Positions 18,164 through 25,952 of a DNA stretch of 64,000 bases are shown one piece after another. The notes beneath the pieces were generated by a model. The model was not told the origin of the DNA. It did not search any database and was given only the letters and a program-made list of their open reading frames with translations. The DNA lies in assembly GCF_004803465.1 (NCBI RefSeq), contig NZ_SRSF01000011.1:1-64000 (forward strand), written 5' to 3'. Position 1 is the first letter of the stretch. The number at the start of each line of letters is the position of its first letter. The DNA comes from Neolewinella litorea. GTDB lineage: Bacteria > Bacteroidota > Bacteroidia > Chitinophagales > Saprospiraceae. Both the position numbers and the translations under genes were made by a program.

Positions 18164-20166
18164 CCGGGATAGACATGGCGCAGCGCCCGTACCGGAGCAA
18201 CGGCCCGCTGTACCTCACGGATGATCATCCGGTCGTTGTCCAATAGTCGGGGCGCCAACCGTTCCATCCGAATAGCGCGGCGTACATCAGGGCAGGTGGT
18301 CTGAAATGCGAAGGCAACCACGGGGGGAGAAACCTCCGCATGATTCCAGGGTTGCTCCCGCAGTCGGCGGCCTTCGGCGAGGTGCTGCTCCCGTGTTTGG
18401 CGGGCGGCCGCTTTTCGCTGGGCGATGGACCGTTCCATTTCGCCCGCCGGGTCGATAGCTGGGGCCAGATAAAGGGCCTCACCGCGAATATCCTGCTCTT
18501 CTGATAGCTTTTTCTTGCGGGCTTCCAGTTCCCGCAGGGCATCCCGTAACTGGCGTTCCCGCTCTTCGATGGCCTTCAGGTCGAGTTCATCGATCTTGCG
18601 CAGGTAGGGCTGATAGAACTCTATGTCCGGCATTTCCGGCAGCTCGGGCATCGTGAAACTGTCCAGGTCCATGCCCTCCCAGCGGAAACCGAATTCGCCA
18701 TCTTCTCCCTCGAAGTGGTAGATGCGGGCGAGTTTCCCCTGCAGTGAGTCCATCCGCTCGGCGAGGCCTTGAAAGTCAAAATGGAAGTCGTCGTAGTCCA
18801 TTTCGTCCAGGTAGAAGCGCGCCCGCATTTCCGGGAAAGAGTCGAGCGGGCCAAAATGCATCGGGGCGCGGAAGGCGCTGTCGTTCCAGACACGCAGGTG
18901 GTACGGTCGACTTTCCATACCCAGCAACCGCTCGGCGGTGGCCTCGTGCTCATCGAATTCTTCCGGGGGTATAGCTCGCCCGTCGAGTTCCAGCTCCGTG
19001 ATCTCGCCATCCTCGACCCGCACACGGGTGGTTTTACCATCCGAAATCTTGGTCACTAGATGATCGCCGGGTGGCAAGGTATCCGGGGCGGCGAGCGCGG
19101 GTTTCACGATCGTCAACGCAGGGCCGGGGTCGGCGGCTACGGGTTCGGCATCGGGTGCATAGGCAGCGGTGCTGATGAGGGTAAGGAGGGCCAGCAGGGG
19201 CAATAGCAGAAGTTTGTGGTTCATGGTGTACTTAATTTCCTGGTGATCGATGAAGCGGCGAATCCGACCGAGCAGTCCCCCACCCTCCGCGAGGGATAGG
19301 GCGGCGGGGGCGACGGGGTGTTCGCTGAAGTAGAGCAGGGCGCGAGCATAGGGCAGGCGACCGGGGCCGTGCCGGAGTACTAGGTCGTCACAGCAGTGCT
19401 CGCGCTCCTCCCGTACCCGTGCACTGATCCAGTGAATGGCCGGGTGGTAGTAGAACAGGACCTCTACAAGGCACTGCACCGGGTGCAGCAGGTGGTCGCA
19501 GCGCCGCAAATGGGCCAGTTCGTGTAGGATGACCGTCTCGGCCTCTTCGCTGGTAAGCTGGTTAACCAGCGCAACGGGAAAGAGCAGGATCGGCCGGATG
19601 TGCCCGACGAGCATCGGCCCGCTGATCCGTTCCGTAAGACCGAGGCGCAGGGTTCCGCGGTAGCCGATACGGTTGGCCAGGCGAGCTACCTCCTGGAAGA
19701 TGAGCGCGTACTCCCCGGTGGCGGTGATGGGCTGTGCGGTGCCGGCCAGGCGGCGGAGTTGTCCGTACGACCAGCTGAGCCGCACGGCTCCCGCGATCAT
19801 ACTGGCGGCCCAACCAGCAACCAGGGCGGTGAGCCAGAAATCCGCCGACCAGAACAGCCCGGGTTGTGAAACATGCTCAGGAACGGCAACGATAAGCGGC
19901 GCGGCGGCGTGTACGTCCTTCCATGGGCCACCGGCCGGTGCCGGTGAATAGTAGTAGCCAAAGGTCACGGCAGAAACCACCACCTGACCAAGCAGCAAGC
20001 CTACCCCCAGTAAGTAGCGTATATCCGCCGAGGTACGCGGCCACCGCGACACCCACCACAGGACCAGAGCAAGCAAGGTGGCTTGCCAGAACGAATGCAG
20101 GATCGTCAGGCCCGTAGCGTAAAGTGAGGCCGCCGGGAACAGTGGCTCAAGCATGGCGGTCTTCAT
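18160..20166 (-). CDS. BlaR1/MecR1-like M56 membrane metallopeptidase, non-PBP sensor
   Basis: 668 residues. N-terminal membrane helices (about 15-125) lead to a zinc peptidase site, VILHELAHLRRCDHL (His215, Glu216, His219), then EREHCCDDLVL, all as in M56 antirepressor peptidases. A further hydrophobic segment (LLLLPLLALLTLISTAAYA, about 330) precedes a ~320-residue exported part rich in acidic residues with a coiled-coil-like stretch (EERERQLRDALRELEARKKK). That part lacks the penicillin-binding domain and SxxK of BlaR1, so it senses something else. It overlaps the BlaI-like gene by 20 nt, or 8 nt if the second ATG (20154) is used. On stimulation it should lead to cleavage of the repressor encoded upstream. 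Confidence 0.88.
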   Translation of the reverse strand: MKTAMLEPLFPAASLYATGLTILHSFWQATLLALVLWWVSRWPRTSADIRYLLGVGLLLGQVVVSAVTFGYYYSPAPAGGPWKDVHAAAPLIVAVPEHVSQPGLFWSADFWLTALVAGWAASMIAGAVRLSWSYGQLRRLAGTAQPITATGEYALIFQEVARLANRIGYRGTLRLGLTERISGPMLVGHIRPILLFPVALVNQLTSEEAETVILHELAHLRRCDHLLHPVQCLVEVLFYYHPAIHWISARVREEREHCCDDLVLRHGPGRLPYARALLYFSEHPVAPAALSLAEGGGLLGRIRRFIDHQEIKYTMNHKLLLLPLLALLTLISTAAYAPDAEPVAADPGPALTIVKPALAAPDTLPPGDHLVTKISDGKTTRVRVEDGEITELELDGRAIPPEEFDEHEATAERLLGMESRPYHLRVWNDSAFRAPMHFGPLDSFPEMRARFYLDEMDYDDFHFDFQGLAERMDSLQGKLARIYHFEGEDGEFGFRWEGMDLDSFTMPELPEMPDIEFYQPYLRKIDELDLKAIEERERQLRDALRELEARKKKLSEEQDIRGEALYLAPAIDPAGEMERSIAQRKAAARQTREQHLAEGRRLREQPWNHAEVSPPVVAFAFQTTCPDVRRAIRMERLAPRLLDNDRMIIREVQRAVAPVRALRHVYPG

Positions 20167-20563
20167 TTTCCAGTTTCTCGATCAGCCGCTTGATCTCCGC
20201 CAATTCCGCGGCAGAGGCATCTCCCTCCCCCAGGGCCCGGAGTACGAGTTGGGTGCGCGACCCCCCGAAGGTGGACTGTACGAAGCGCCGCAGCAGCCCC
20301 TGCTGCGTGCGCTCGCGCCCGGCCGCGGCGGTGTATACATGACTGCGTGAGGAGGTGTCCCGGTGCACGAGCCCCTTGTCGGCCATTACCTGCATCAGTT
20401 TAAGCGTGGTGGTGTACCCGATCGGCTTGTCGGGCGGCGCCTCGGCCGTTTGCTTATTTCGCAGGCGGCGGTTCAGTCGGTCGTTAACTTCCCGTACCGT
20501 CAGCGGTCCGGCGTCCCAGAGTACGCGCAAAATAGAGAGTTCACCATCCGTGGGAGACAACAT
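20147..20563 (-). CDS. BlaI/MecI/CopY-family repressor
   Basis: 138 residues beginning MLSPTDGELSILRVLW, the normal start of the winged-helix DNA-binding domain. KPIGYTTTLKLMQVMADKGLVHRD continues it (recognition helix and wing), followed by a C-terminal dimerisation helix region. A frame open 42 codons upstream runs through the operators and is rejected. The promoter at 20581-20611 with two palindromes shows autoregulation of the repressor/M56 operon, the standard BlaI arrangement. Confidence 0.93.
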   Translation of the reverse strand: MLSPTDGELSILRVLWDAGPLTVREVNDRLNRRLRNKQTAEAPPDKPIGYTTTLKLMQVMADKGLVHRDTSSRSHVYTAAAGRERTQQGLLRRFVQSTFGGSRTQLVLRALGEGDASAAELAEIKRLIEKLENEDRHA

Positions 20564-20611
20564 ATACGAAGCGTTTCGTACAAATATATACGAAGCGCTT
20601 CGTATTTGCAA
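20564..20611 (-). promoter_or_regulatory. BlaI-type promoter with two operators
   Basis: Operator 1 is the perfect 18-bp palindrome ATACGAAGCGCTTCGTAT (20588-20605). Operator 2 is ATACGAAGCGTTTCGTAC (20564-20581), 24 bp away centre to centre. On the minus strand, TTG (20611-20609), a 20-nt spacer and TATATTTG (20588-20581) form a near-ideal Bacteroidota promoter. Operator 1 fills the spacer and operator 2 covers the start site and ends at the ATG, so a bound dimer of the repressor would block transcription. Confidence 0.85.
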
Positions 20612-20635
20612 GTTTTTCCTGCTCCGGGGGTGTAA

Positions 20636-20700
20636 CCGTTGGACGGTGGGGGTACCGTCCAACGGGTTTGGAGCGGACGGTGCGCCCACCGTCCAACGGT
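20636..20700. repeat. Intergenic inverted-repeat cluster, CCGTTGGACGGT family
   Basis: CCGTTGGACGGT (20636-20647), six bases, then its exact reverse complement (20654-20665) make a 12-bp hairpin. A second hairpin uses GGACGGT (20675) and ACCGTCC (20688), and the end repeats CCACCGTCCAACGG. The same core occurs at 62289 and at about 61830. It lies between the histidine kinase stop and the BlaI promoter and lacks a U-tract, so it is a repeat element rather than a standard terminator. Confidence 0.7.
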
Positions 20701-20708
20701 TATCAGGT

Positions 20709-21758
20709 CTAGGCCTTGGCCAGCGTAATTCCGAAGGTGCTGCCCATCCCCGGCGTGCTGCGGACGTTGATGGTCTGCTGGTGAGCTTCCATGATGTGCT
20801 TCACGATAGAAAGTCCGAGACCACTACCCCCTTTCTGCCGGCTGCGGCTTTTGTCTACGCGGTAAAAGCGGTCGAAGACGTGGGGCAGGTGTTTTTCCGG
20901 TATCCCAATCCCATTGTCGGCCACTTCGCAGAGGATGTAGGTTTCCATATCGTAAAAGCCGAATCGCGTGGCACCGCCGCTGTTGCCGTACTTGATGGAA
21001 TTGGATACGAGATTGACCAGCACCTGCCGGATGCTCTCGCGGTCGGCGCTGACCATGAAGCCGCCGTCGGCCCCCGGCTTGAACCCGAGGGTGATGCCCG
21101 CCTGGCGGCTCTTGAGGTCGAGTTCCTCAATGACTTCCTGGGCCAGATCCTTGATGTTGAAGGGTTCGGGGTCGAACATGAGGTCGCCGCTCTCCAGTCG
21201 GCTGATGGCACTGAGGTCCTCCACGATCGTTTGCAGGCGCTCGACGTTTTTGGCAGCTTTCTTGATGAAAGACTTGGTGATCTTCTTGTCGTCGTAGCCG
21301 TGGTCCATCAGGGTATGCAGGTAACCCTGGATGTTGAAGATGGGCGTCTTGAGTTCGTGGCTGATGTCGCCCACGTAGCGGCGACGGTACTCAGCGAACC
21401 GCTCGTATTGGTCGAGTTGTTCCTGCTGGTTCTCGGCCCATTCGGCCACTTCCTGCTCCACGTCGTCAATGATAGGCTGGTCGGGGTCGATGCCCTCGCG
21501 CTTCATGTCGGTACTGACCTTCTGGCTGTGGATGGTCTTGTAAATGAGCTTGACCTTCCGGTAGATATAGCGGTCCAGCGTGACCAACACGATAAAGTAG
21601 CTGATGGCAAATATGGCCGGGCCCATCAGGAGTGGCAGCCACCAGCTGAAAGCCACGGTGGGCAGGGCCAGCACGAGCAGCAAGGCTCCCTCCGCCGCCA
21701 GCGAGATGAAGAGCGCCGTGCGGATGGAAATTTCCCGGGGGGTACTGTTCTTGAGCAT
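20709..21758 (-). CDS. Sensor histidine kinase (PhoR-like)
   Basis: 349 residues. Two membrane helices at about 12-33 and 38-60 with almost no periplasmic loop, then a linker. HisKA has the H-box GDISHELKTPI (His134). The HATPase_c domain has an N-box (LVNLVSNSIKYGN), G1 (EVADNGIGIP), F-box (DRFYRVDKSRSR) and G2 (GGSGLGLSIVKHI). It autophosphorylates and passes the phosphate to the response regulator encoded directly upstream, with which it shares an operon (stop TAG, one base, then ATG). The small loop suggests it senses the membrane or partners, as PhoR does. Confidence 0.94.
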   Translation of the reverse strand: MLKNSTPREISIRTALFISLAAEGALLLVLALPTVAFSWWLPLLMGPAIFAISYFIVLVTLDRYIYRKVKLIYKTIHSQKVSTDMKREGIDPDQPIIDDVEQEVAEWAENQQEQLDQYERFAEYRRRYVGDISHELKTPIFNIQGYLHTLMDHGYDDKKITKSFIKKAAKNVERLQTIVEDLSAISRLESGDLMFDPEPFNIKDLAQEVIEELDLKSRQAGITLGFKPGADGGFMVSADRESIRQVLVNLVSNSIKYGNSGGATRFGFYDMETYILCEVADNGIGIPEKHLPHVFDRFYRVDKSRSRQKGGSGLGLSIVKHIMEAHQQTINVRSTPGMGSTFGITLAKA

Positions 21759-21759
21759 A

Positions 21760-22449
21760 CTAGAACTCGAACTTGTAACCGATACCCTTTATCGTTTTGA
21801 TGTAGTGGTCGCCGAGTTTTTCCCGCAGTTTGCGGATGTGCACGTCGATGGTCCGGTTACCTACAATGACGTCCGTACCCCATACTTTGTTGAAGATCTC
21901 TTCGCGGCTGAACACCTTGCCGGGCTTGGAGGCCAGCAGGGTTAGCAGGTCAAACTCCTTCTTAGCCAGTTCGATGCGCTCGTCGCCCCGGCGCACCAAT
22001 ATCTGCTCGAGGTCGATCTCCAGGTCGCCGATCAGGATGGAGCTTTCGCTTTCCTCCTCTTCCTGCCGGACGTTGCGCCGGAGCAGGGCCTTGACACGAC
22101 TGATGAGCACGCGCGGACGGATGGGCTTGGTGATGTAGTCGTCGCCGCCGGTATCGAGGGCGGCAATCTGGCTGTAGTCCTCCTCGCGGGCCGTCAGGAA
22201 GGTGATCACGGTATTGTCGAAGGAGCTATCGGCCCGCAACTGCCGGCAGACCTCCACGCCGTCCATGATCGGCATCATGATATCCAGGACGATGAGGTCA
22301 GGGCGAAACTCCCGGGCGCGGGCCAGGCCGTCTTCCCCGTTGCCGGCCGTCTCTACCTCGAAGCCTTCCTTGCGGAGGTTGAATTCGAGGATCTCCAAAA
22401 TATCCGGTTCGTCGTCTACCAGGAGTATCTTCGCCGGGGTACCATTCAT
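21760..22449 (-). CDS. OmpR/PhoB-family response regulator
   Basis: 229 residues. Receiver domain with acidic pocket VDDE (11-14), phosphoacceptor Asp56 in VLDIMMP, the T of FLTAREE and the K of YITKPI. A winged-helix DNA-binding domain follows (about 130-227), with TLLASKPGKVFSREEIFNKVWG and the terminal VRKLREK-type recognition helix (HIRKLREKLGD). It is first in an operon with the kinase. It most resembles PhoB/PhoP-type regulators; the regulon is unknown. Confidence 0.94.
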   Translation of the reverse strand: MNGTPAKILLVDDEPDILEILEFNLRKEGFEVETAGNGEDGLARAREFRPDLIVLDIMMPIMDGVEVCRQLRADSSFDNTVITFLTAREEDYSQIAALDTGGDDYITKPIRPRVLISRVKALLRRNVRQEEEESESSILIGDLEIDLEQILVRRGDERIELAKKEFDLLTLLASKPGKVFSREEIFNKVWGTDVIVGNRTIDVHIRKLREKLGDHYIKTIKGIGYKFEF

Positions 22450-22549
22450 TGCGTGTAAGGTTATATAAGGTGTAAAAGTAGGCCGCGTATGTGGCTTTGG
22501 CCTTAACTACGCGTTAAGTCCCGGTAAAGCAACGGATCAATCAAGCAAC

Positions 22550-23047
22550 GTGAAGCAAGTCTACCTCGTTCGCCACGCCAAAAGCAGTTGGGCGGACCCG
22601 AACCTCAAAGATCACGACCGTCCCCTCAATTCCCGCGGCCGCCGCGATGCACCGGCCATGGCCGCACGCCTCGCCAAGTCGGGCCTGAAGGTGGACGGAA
22701 TTCTCACTTCCAGCGCCAAGCGCACCCGGCAAACCGCCAAGGCATTCGCCGAAGCGTTCGGACTGGGTAAGGACCAGATCCTGAAGGAGAAAAAACTCTA
22801 CCACGCCGGCCCCAGGACGATCGAAAAGTGCGTCCGCAACCTGCCTGAATCCTGGAACACCGTCCTGATCTTCGGTCACAATCCGGGCTACACCGAAGCC
22901 GCTAACCACCTGCGCCACGACGACTACATCGGCAACGTACCCACTTGCGGTATCGTAGGCAGTGAACTCGACGTCAAAAGTTGGTCCGACTGGGAAATGG
23001 CCCGCGCCAAGCGCACCGCCTACTATTACCCCAAACAGAAGATATGA
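22550..23047 (+). CDS. SixA-like histidine phosphatase
   Basis: 165 residues with a GTG start; MKQVYLVRHAKSSWAD places the RHA motif (His9) at the N-terminus as in SixA. ILTSSAKRTRQTA and FGHNPGYTEA carry the other conserved Arg and His. SixA-type enzymes remove phosphate from phosphohistidine or small phosphoesters; the neighbouring two-component genes are divergent, so a link is only suggested. ATGA at its end overlaps the next gene. Confidence 0.85.
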   Translation: MKQVYLVRHAKSSWADPNLKDHDRPLNSRGRRDAPAMAARLAKSGLKVDGILTSSAKRTRQTAKAFAEAFGLGKDQILKEKKLYHAGPRTIEKCVRNLPESWNTVLIFGHNPGYTEAANHLRHDDYIGNVPTCGIVGSELDVKSWSDWEMARAKRTAYYYPKQKI

Positions 23048-23370
23048 GGGCACGCCTGGCCACGGTATCGATGACCCTCCTACTGCTGGGCTGCGCCGAG
23101 ATGAACCCCGGGCCACCGCCCGTTGATACCGCCCGCTTCGGTCGGGTCATCGGAGACCTGCAGCTCGCCGAGGCGCTCGTGGCGGAAGTGCCCGTGCTGG
23201 TCCGCGACTCCATGCAGGCCGTCTACTATGATTCCGTACTGGCCGATCACGGCTTCACCCGCCGGGAATTCGACAGCATCATGTGGATCATCCGGCAGGA
23301 ACCGGCCTGGATCGATTCGGTCTATACGCGGGCCGGTGAGATCGTCTCCCGGGAAATGATTGAACGGTAG
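23044..23370 (+). CDS. DUF4296 lipoprotein
   Basis: 108 residues starting MRARLATVSMTLLLLGCAE, with lipobox LLGC. The mature part has the DUF4296 layout: GDLQLAEALVAE, then YYDSVLADHGFTRREFDSIMWII, then a last helix. Members are small Bacteroidota lipoproteins of unknown role. Its ATG overlaps the stop codon of the phosphatase gene by 4 nt, so it is translationally coupled to it. A frame running further upstream is a shadow. Confidence 0.8.
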   Translation: MRARLATVSMTLLLLGCAEMNPGPPPVDTARFGRVIGDLQLAEALVAEVPVLVRDSMQAVYYDSVLADHGFTRREFDSIMWIIRQEPAWIDSVYTRAGEIVSREMIER

Positions 23371-23447
23371 CCACAACCATCGTTCCTACCCCCGGTCGGA
23401 CGGCCAACGCAACGCCTTTTCCCCCCACGGGCCGCCCCACTTATTCC

Positions 23448-23455
23448 TATCTTCG
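23448..23455 (+). promoter_or_regulatory. -7-like box abutting the dnaX start
   Basis: TATCTTCG ends 5 nt before ATG 23461; no -33 element is obvious. Confidence 0.45.
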
Positions 23456-23460
23456 CCCCA

Positions 23461-25200
23461 ATGAGCAACTTCGTCGTTTCCGCCCGTAAGTACCGTCCCG
23501 TCCGCTTCGACGAAGTGATCGGCCAGCGGCACGTGTCGCAGACCCTGAAGAATGCGCTGCAGACGGATCACCTCGCCCACGCTTTCCTGTTTTGCGGGCC
23601 GCGGGGGGTAGGCAAAACGACCTCCGCCCGGATCCTGGCCAAAGTGCTTAACTGTGAACAGCGCACGGCCGACTACGAGCCCTGCAACACCTGCCCGAGC
23701 TGCGTTTCTTTCAACAACAACGCCAGCCTCAACATCACCGAGCTCGATGCGGCCAGCAACAACTCCGTCGACCACATCCGGGCCCTTACTGAGCAGGTCC
23801 GCTTCCAGCCGCAGCAGGGGGCCTACAAGGTGTTCATCATCGACGAGGTGCACATGCTCTCGCAGCAGGCCTTCAACGCCTTCCTCAAAACCCTGGAGGA
23901 GCCGCCGCCCTACGCCATTTTTATCCTGGCTACGACGGAGAAGCACAAGATCATCCCCACTATCCTGTCGCGCTGCCAGATCTTCGATTTCAAGCGCATT
24001 CAGCCCAACGACATCATCGAGCACCTGCAGGGCATCTGCCGGCAGGAGGGCATCACCGCCGACGAAGAGGCATTGCACATCATCGCTCAGAAGGCCGACG
24101 GGGCCCTGCGGGACGCGCTGTCAATCTTCGACCGGATCGTGAGTTTCAGCGGGGACACCATCCGCTACGAGGCCGTGATCGAGAACCTCAACGTACTCGA
24201 CTACGACTACTTTTTCCGGGCCGTTGATTACCTCCTCACCGAAGACCGGGCCGGTATGCTGCTGCTCTTCGACGAGGTACTGCGGCGGGGTTTTGACGAG
24301 GACCTCTTCCTGAACGGTCTGGCCGCCCACCTGCGCGACCTGCTGGTGTGCAAGGATGCCTCCACCCTGCAATTGCTCGAAGTGGGCGAACGCCTCCGCC
24401 AGCGCTACCACCAGCAAGCGGGTATCGCTCCGGCCGATCTGCTGCTCACGGCCCTCGACATTGCCAATGAATGCGACCTCGGCTTCCGCCTGGCGCGGAA
24501 CAAGCGACTGCACGTAGAGATGAGCCTCATGCGCATGGTCACCATCCGCCGTGCTTTCCGGCAAGAACCCCTAAGCCTGGCCCCCGCGGAACCCGCCACG
24601 GCACCCGCGCCCGCGCCCACGGTCGAAGTAGCACCCGCGCCCGTAGCGGAAAAAAAAAGTCCTGAGCCGGAAGACGAACCCGTTGAGCTCGCCGAAAAAC
24701 CGCCCGTAAGTCCGACGGCTGCGCCGCCTTCCGCACCCGGCCCGGCCTCCTTTGCCAGCGTCGACCTCAACAGCATGATCGCCGAAGCGGAGGAAGAGAC
24801 CGACCACGAACTGCCCTCCGACGAACTGCCCGAACTCGACGACGAGCAACTGCGCGGCGCCTGGGATGCCTTCCTGGCCGAGCAAAAAGGGACCACGCTG
24901 GCCGTTTTCCTGAAACAGGCCCTGCCGCTCGTCCGCGGCGAAGAGGAGGTGGTGGTCAAGGTAGGATCGGCGCGCGCCATTGCTTCCCTACGCGACGACG
25001 AATCCCTCATCGCCCACCTGCGCAAGACCTTCGAGCGGCCCAACCTGGTCATGATCCTGGAGCACGACGAAAGCCTGAAGCCCGTACAGACTAAGGTCAA
25101 AAAGCGGCTCACCGCCAAAGACAAATACCTGAAAATGCGGGAAAAGAACCCGGCCCTGGACGAACTGCGCCGGCGTTTTGACCTACGGCCGGAAGAATAG
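23461..25200 (+). CDS. dnaX: DNA polymerase III subunit gamma/tau
   Basis: 579 residues. The AAA+ clamp-loader core has Walker A GPRGVGKT (46-53), the zinc-binding cysteines Cys65, Cys75, Cys78 and Cys81, Walker B FIIDEVHML and the sensor 1 ATTE segment, with an SRC arginine finger (LSRCQIFDF). Domain III ends near 365. A Pro/Ala/Glu-rich linker (about 375-440) leads to a C-terminal tau-like domain. It loads the sliding clamp and joins replisome parts in the cytoplasm. No A-rich slippery heptamer with a nearby stop was obvious apart from the eight-A run at about 24650, which could allow a short gamma form. Confidence 0.95.
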   Translation: MSNFVVSARKYRPVRFDEVIGQRHVSQTLKNALQTDHLAHAFLFCGPRGVGKTTSARILAKVLNCEQRTADYEPCNTCPSCVSFNNNASLNITELDAASNNSVDHIRALTEQVRFQPQQGAYKVFIIDEVHMLSQQAFNAFLKTLEEPPPYAIFILATTEKHKIIPTILSRCQIFDFKRIQPNDIIEHLQGICRQEGITADEEALHIIAQKADGALRDALSIFDRIVSFSGDTIRYEAVIENLNVLDYDYFFRAVDYLLTEDRAGMLLLFDEVLRRGFDEDLFLNGLAAHLRDLLVCKDASTLQLLEVGERLRQRYHQQAGIAPADLLLTALDIANECDLGFRLARNKRLHVEMSLMRMVTIRRAFRQEPLSLAPAEPATAPAPAPTVEVAPAPVAEKKSPEPEDEPVELAEKPPVSPTAAPPSAPGPASFASVDLNSMIAEAEEETDHELPSDELPELDDEQLRGAWDAFLAEQKGTTLAVFLKQALPLVRGEEEVVVKVGSARAIASLRDDESLIAHLRKTFERPNLVMILEHDESLKPVQTKVKKRLTAKDKYLKMREKNPALDELRRRFDLRPEE

Positions 25201-25206
25201 GCGCAA

Positions 25207-25899
25207 CTACTTGCTGCGGAAGTACTGTACAGCCAGGTAGATCAGGTAGAGGGCCAGGCCACCGCCGCCCACCCACATCAGGATGCTTTTCAACTGCTGG
25301 ATGTCGCGGCTGAAGAAAGCCAGCAACACGGTCAGCGGTACAATGCCGGCCAGGGTGGCCAGGATGAAGCGCCAGTAGCCCATCTTGAGCATTCCGGCCA
25401 CGAAACTGATGGCGTCGTTGCTTAGGAAAGGTGCCAGCCGGAAGAGTACGATGGCACCGGTTCCGTATTCATTTACGGTATTTTCGAGTTTGGCCTCCGT
25501 GCGCCGGCCTACGAGATTGGTCAGGGCTGCGCGGCTGAGGGCCTTCCCCACACCGTAACCGACGGTGGAGGCGATCGTCACTGCGGTCACCGATAGCAAT
25601 CCGCCCCACCAGCCGCCATAGGCCAGTATGGCAATGATCATCAGCAGCCAGGAGGGCACGACGATCAGGAACATCTGCAATGTCATGAGCAAAATTACCA
25701 CCACCGGCCCCCAGAAGCCAAAATGCCGGACGTACTCCGTAATCCGGGGTTTATCGCCGCTGCTCAGCACCTCGTAGGCTTGCTGCACCTCCGCCTGGAA
25801 AGCGGGCACGGCAAAGTAGCTCACTATGGCACCGAGGAAGAGCAGTGCGGACAGACCGTAAACGTAGTGTTGGATGGGAAATGGCTTCTCGGCGGGCAT
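25207..25899 (-). CDS. TVP38/TMEM64 (DedA-superfamily) membrane protein
   Basis: 230 residues with about six hydrophobic segments. The core has the VTT-type pattern: GGWWGGLLSVTAVTIASTVGYGVGKALSR, then a re-entrant FRLAPFLSNDAISFVAGMLKM (quoted in parts: GGLLSVTAVTIAS, FRLAPFLSNDAISF). These inner-membrane proteins are linked to lipid scrambling or transport in related families; no substrate can be assigned. It ends 7 nt from the convergent dnaX stop and is divergent from the glutamine synthetase gene. Confidence 0.85.
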   Translation of the reverse strand: MPAEKPFPIQHYVYGLSALLFLGAIVSYFAVPAFQAEVQQAYEVLSSGDKPRITEYVRHFGFWGPVVVILLMTLQMFLIVVPSWLLMIIAILAYGGWWGGLLSVTAVTIASTVGYGVGKALSRAALTNLVGRRTEAKLENTVNEYGTGAIVLFRLAPFLSNDAISFVAGMLKMGYWRFILATLAGIVPLTVLLAFFSRDIQQLKSILMWVGGGGLALYLIYLAVQYFRSK

Positions 25900-25939
25900 G
25901 GGGTCGGATTAGGTGCCGGGCGGAACTCGATAATTCCGC

Positions 25940-25947
25940 TAGTTTTG
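25940..25947 (+). promoter_or_regulatory. -7 box abutting the glutamine synthetase start
   Basis: TAGTTTTG matches TAnnTTTG exactly and ends 5 nt before ATG 25953. Confidence 0.5.
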
Positions 25948-25952
25948 TCCAA

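Noticed and set aside
20355-21800. 481-codon plus-strand frame
   Set aside because: Antisense to the histidine kinase; it runs through the operators and repeats, so it cannot be a real gene together with them.
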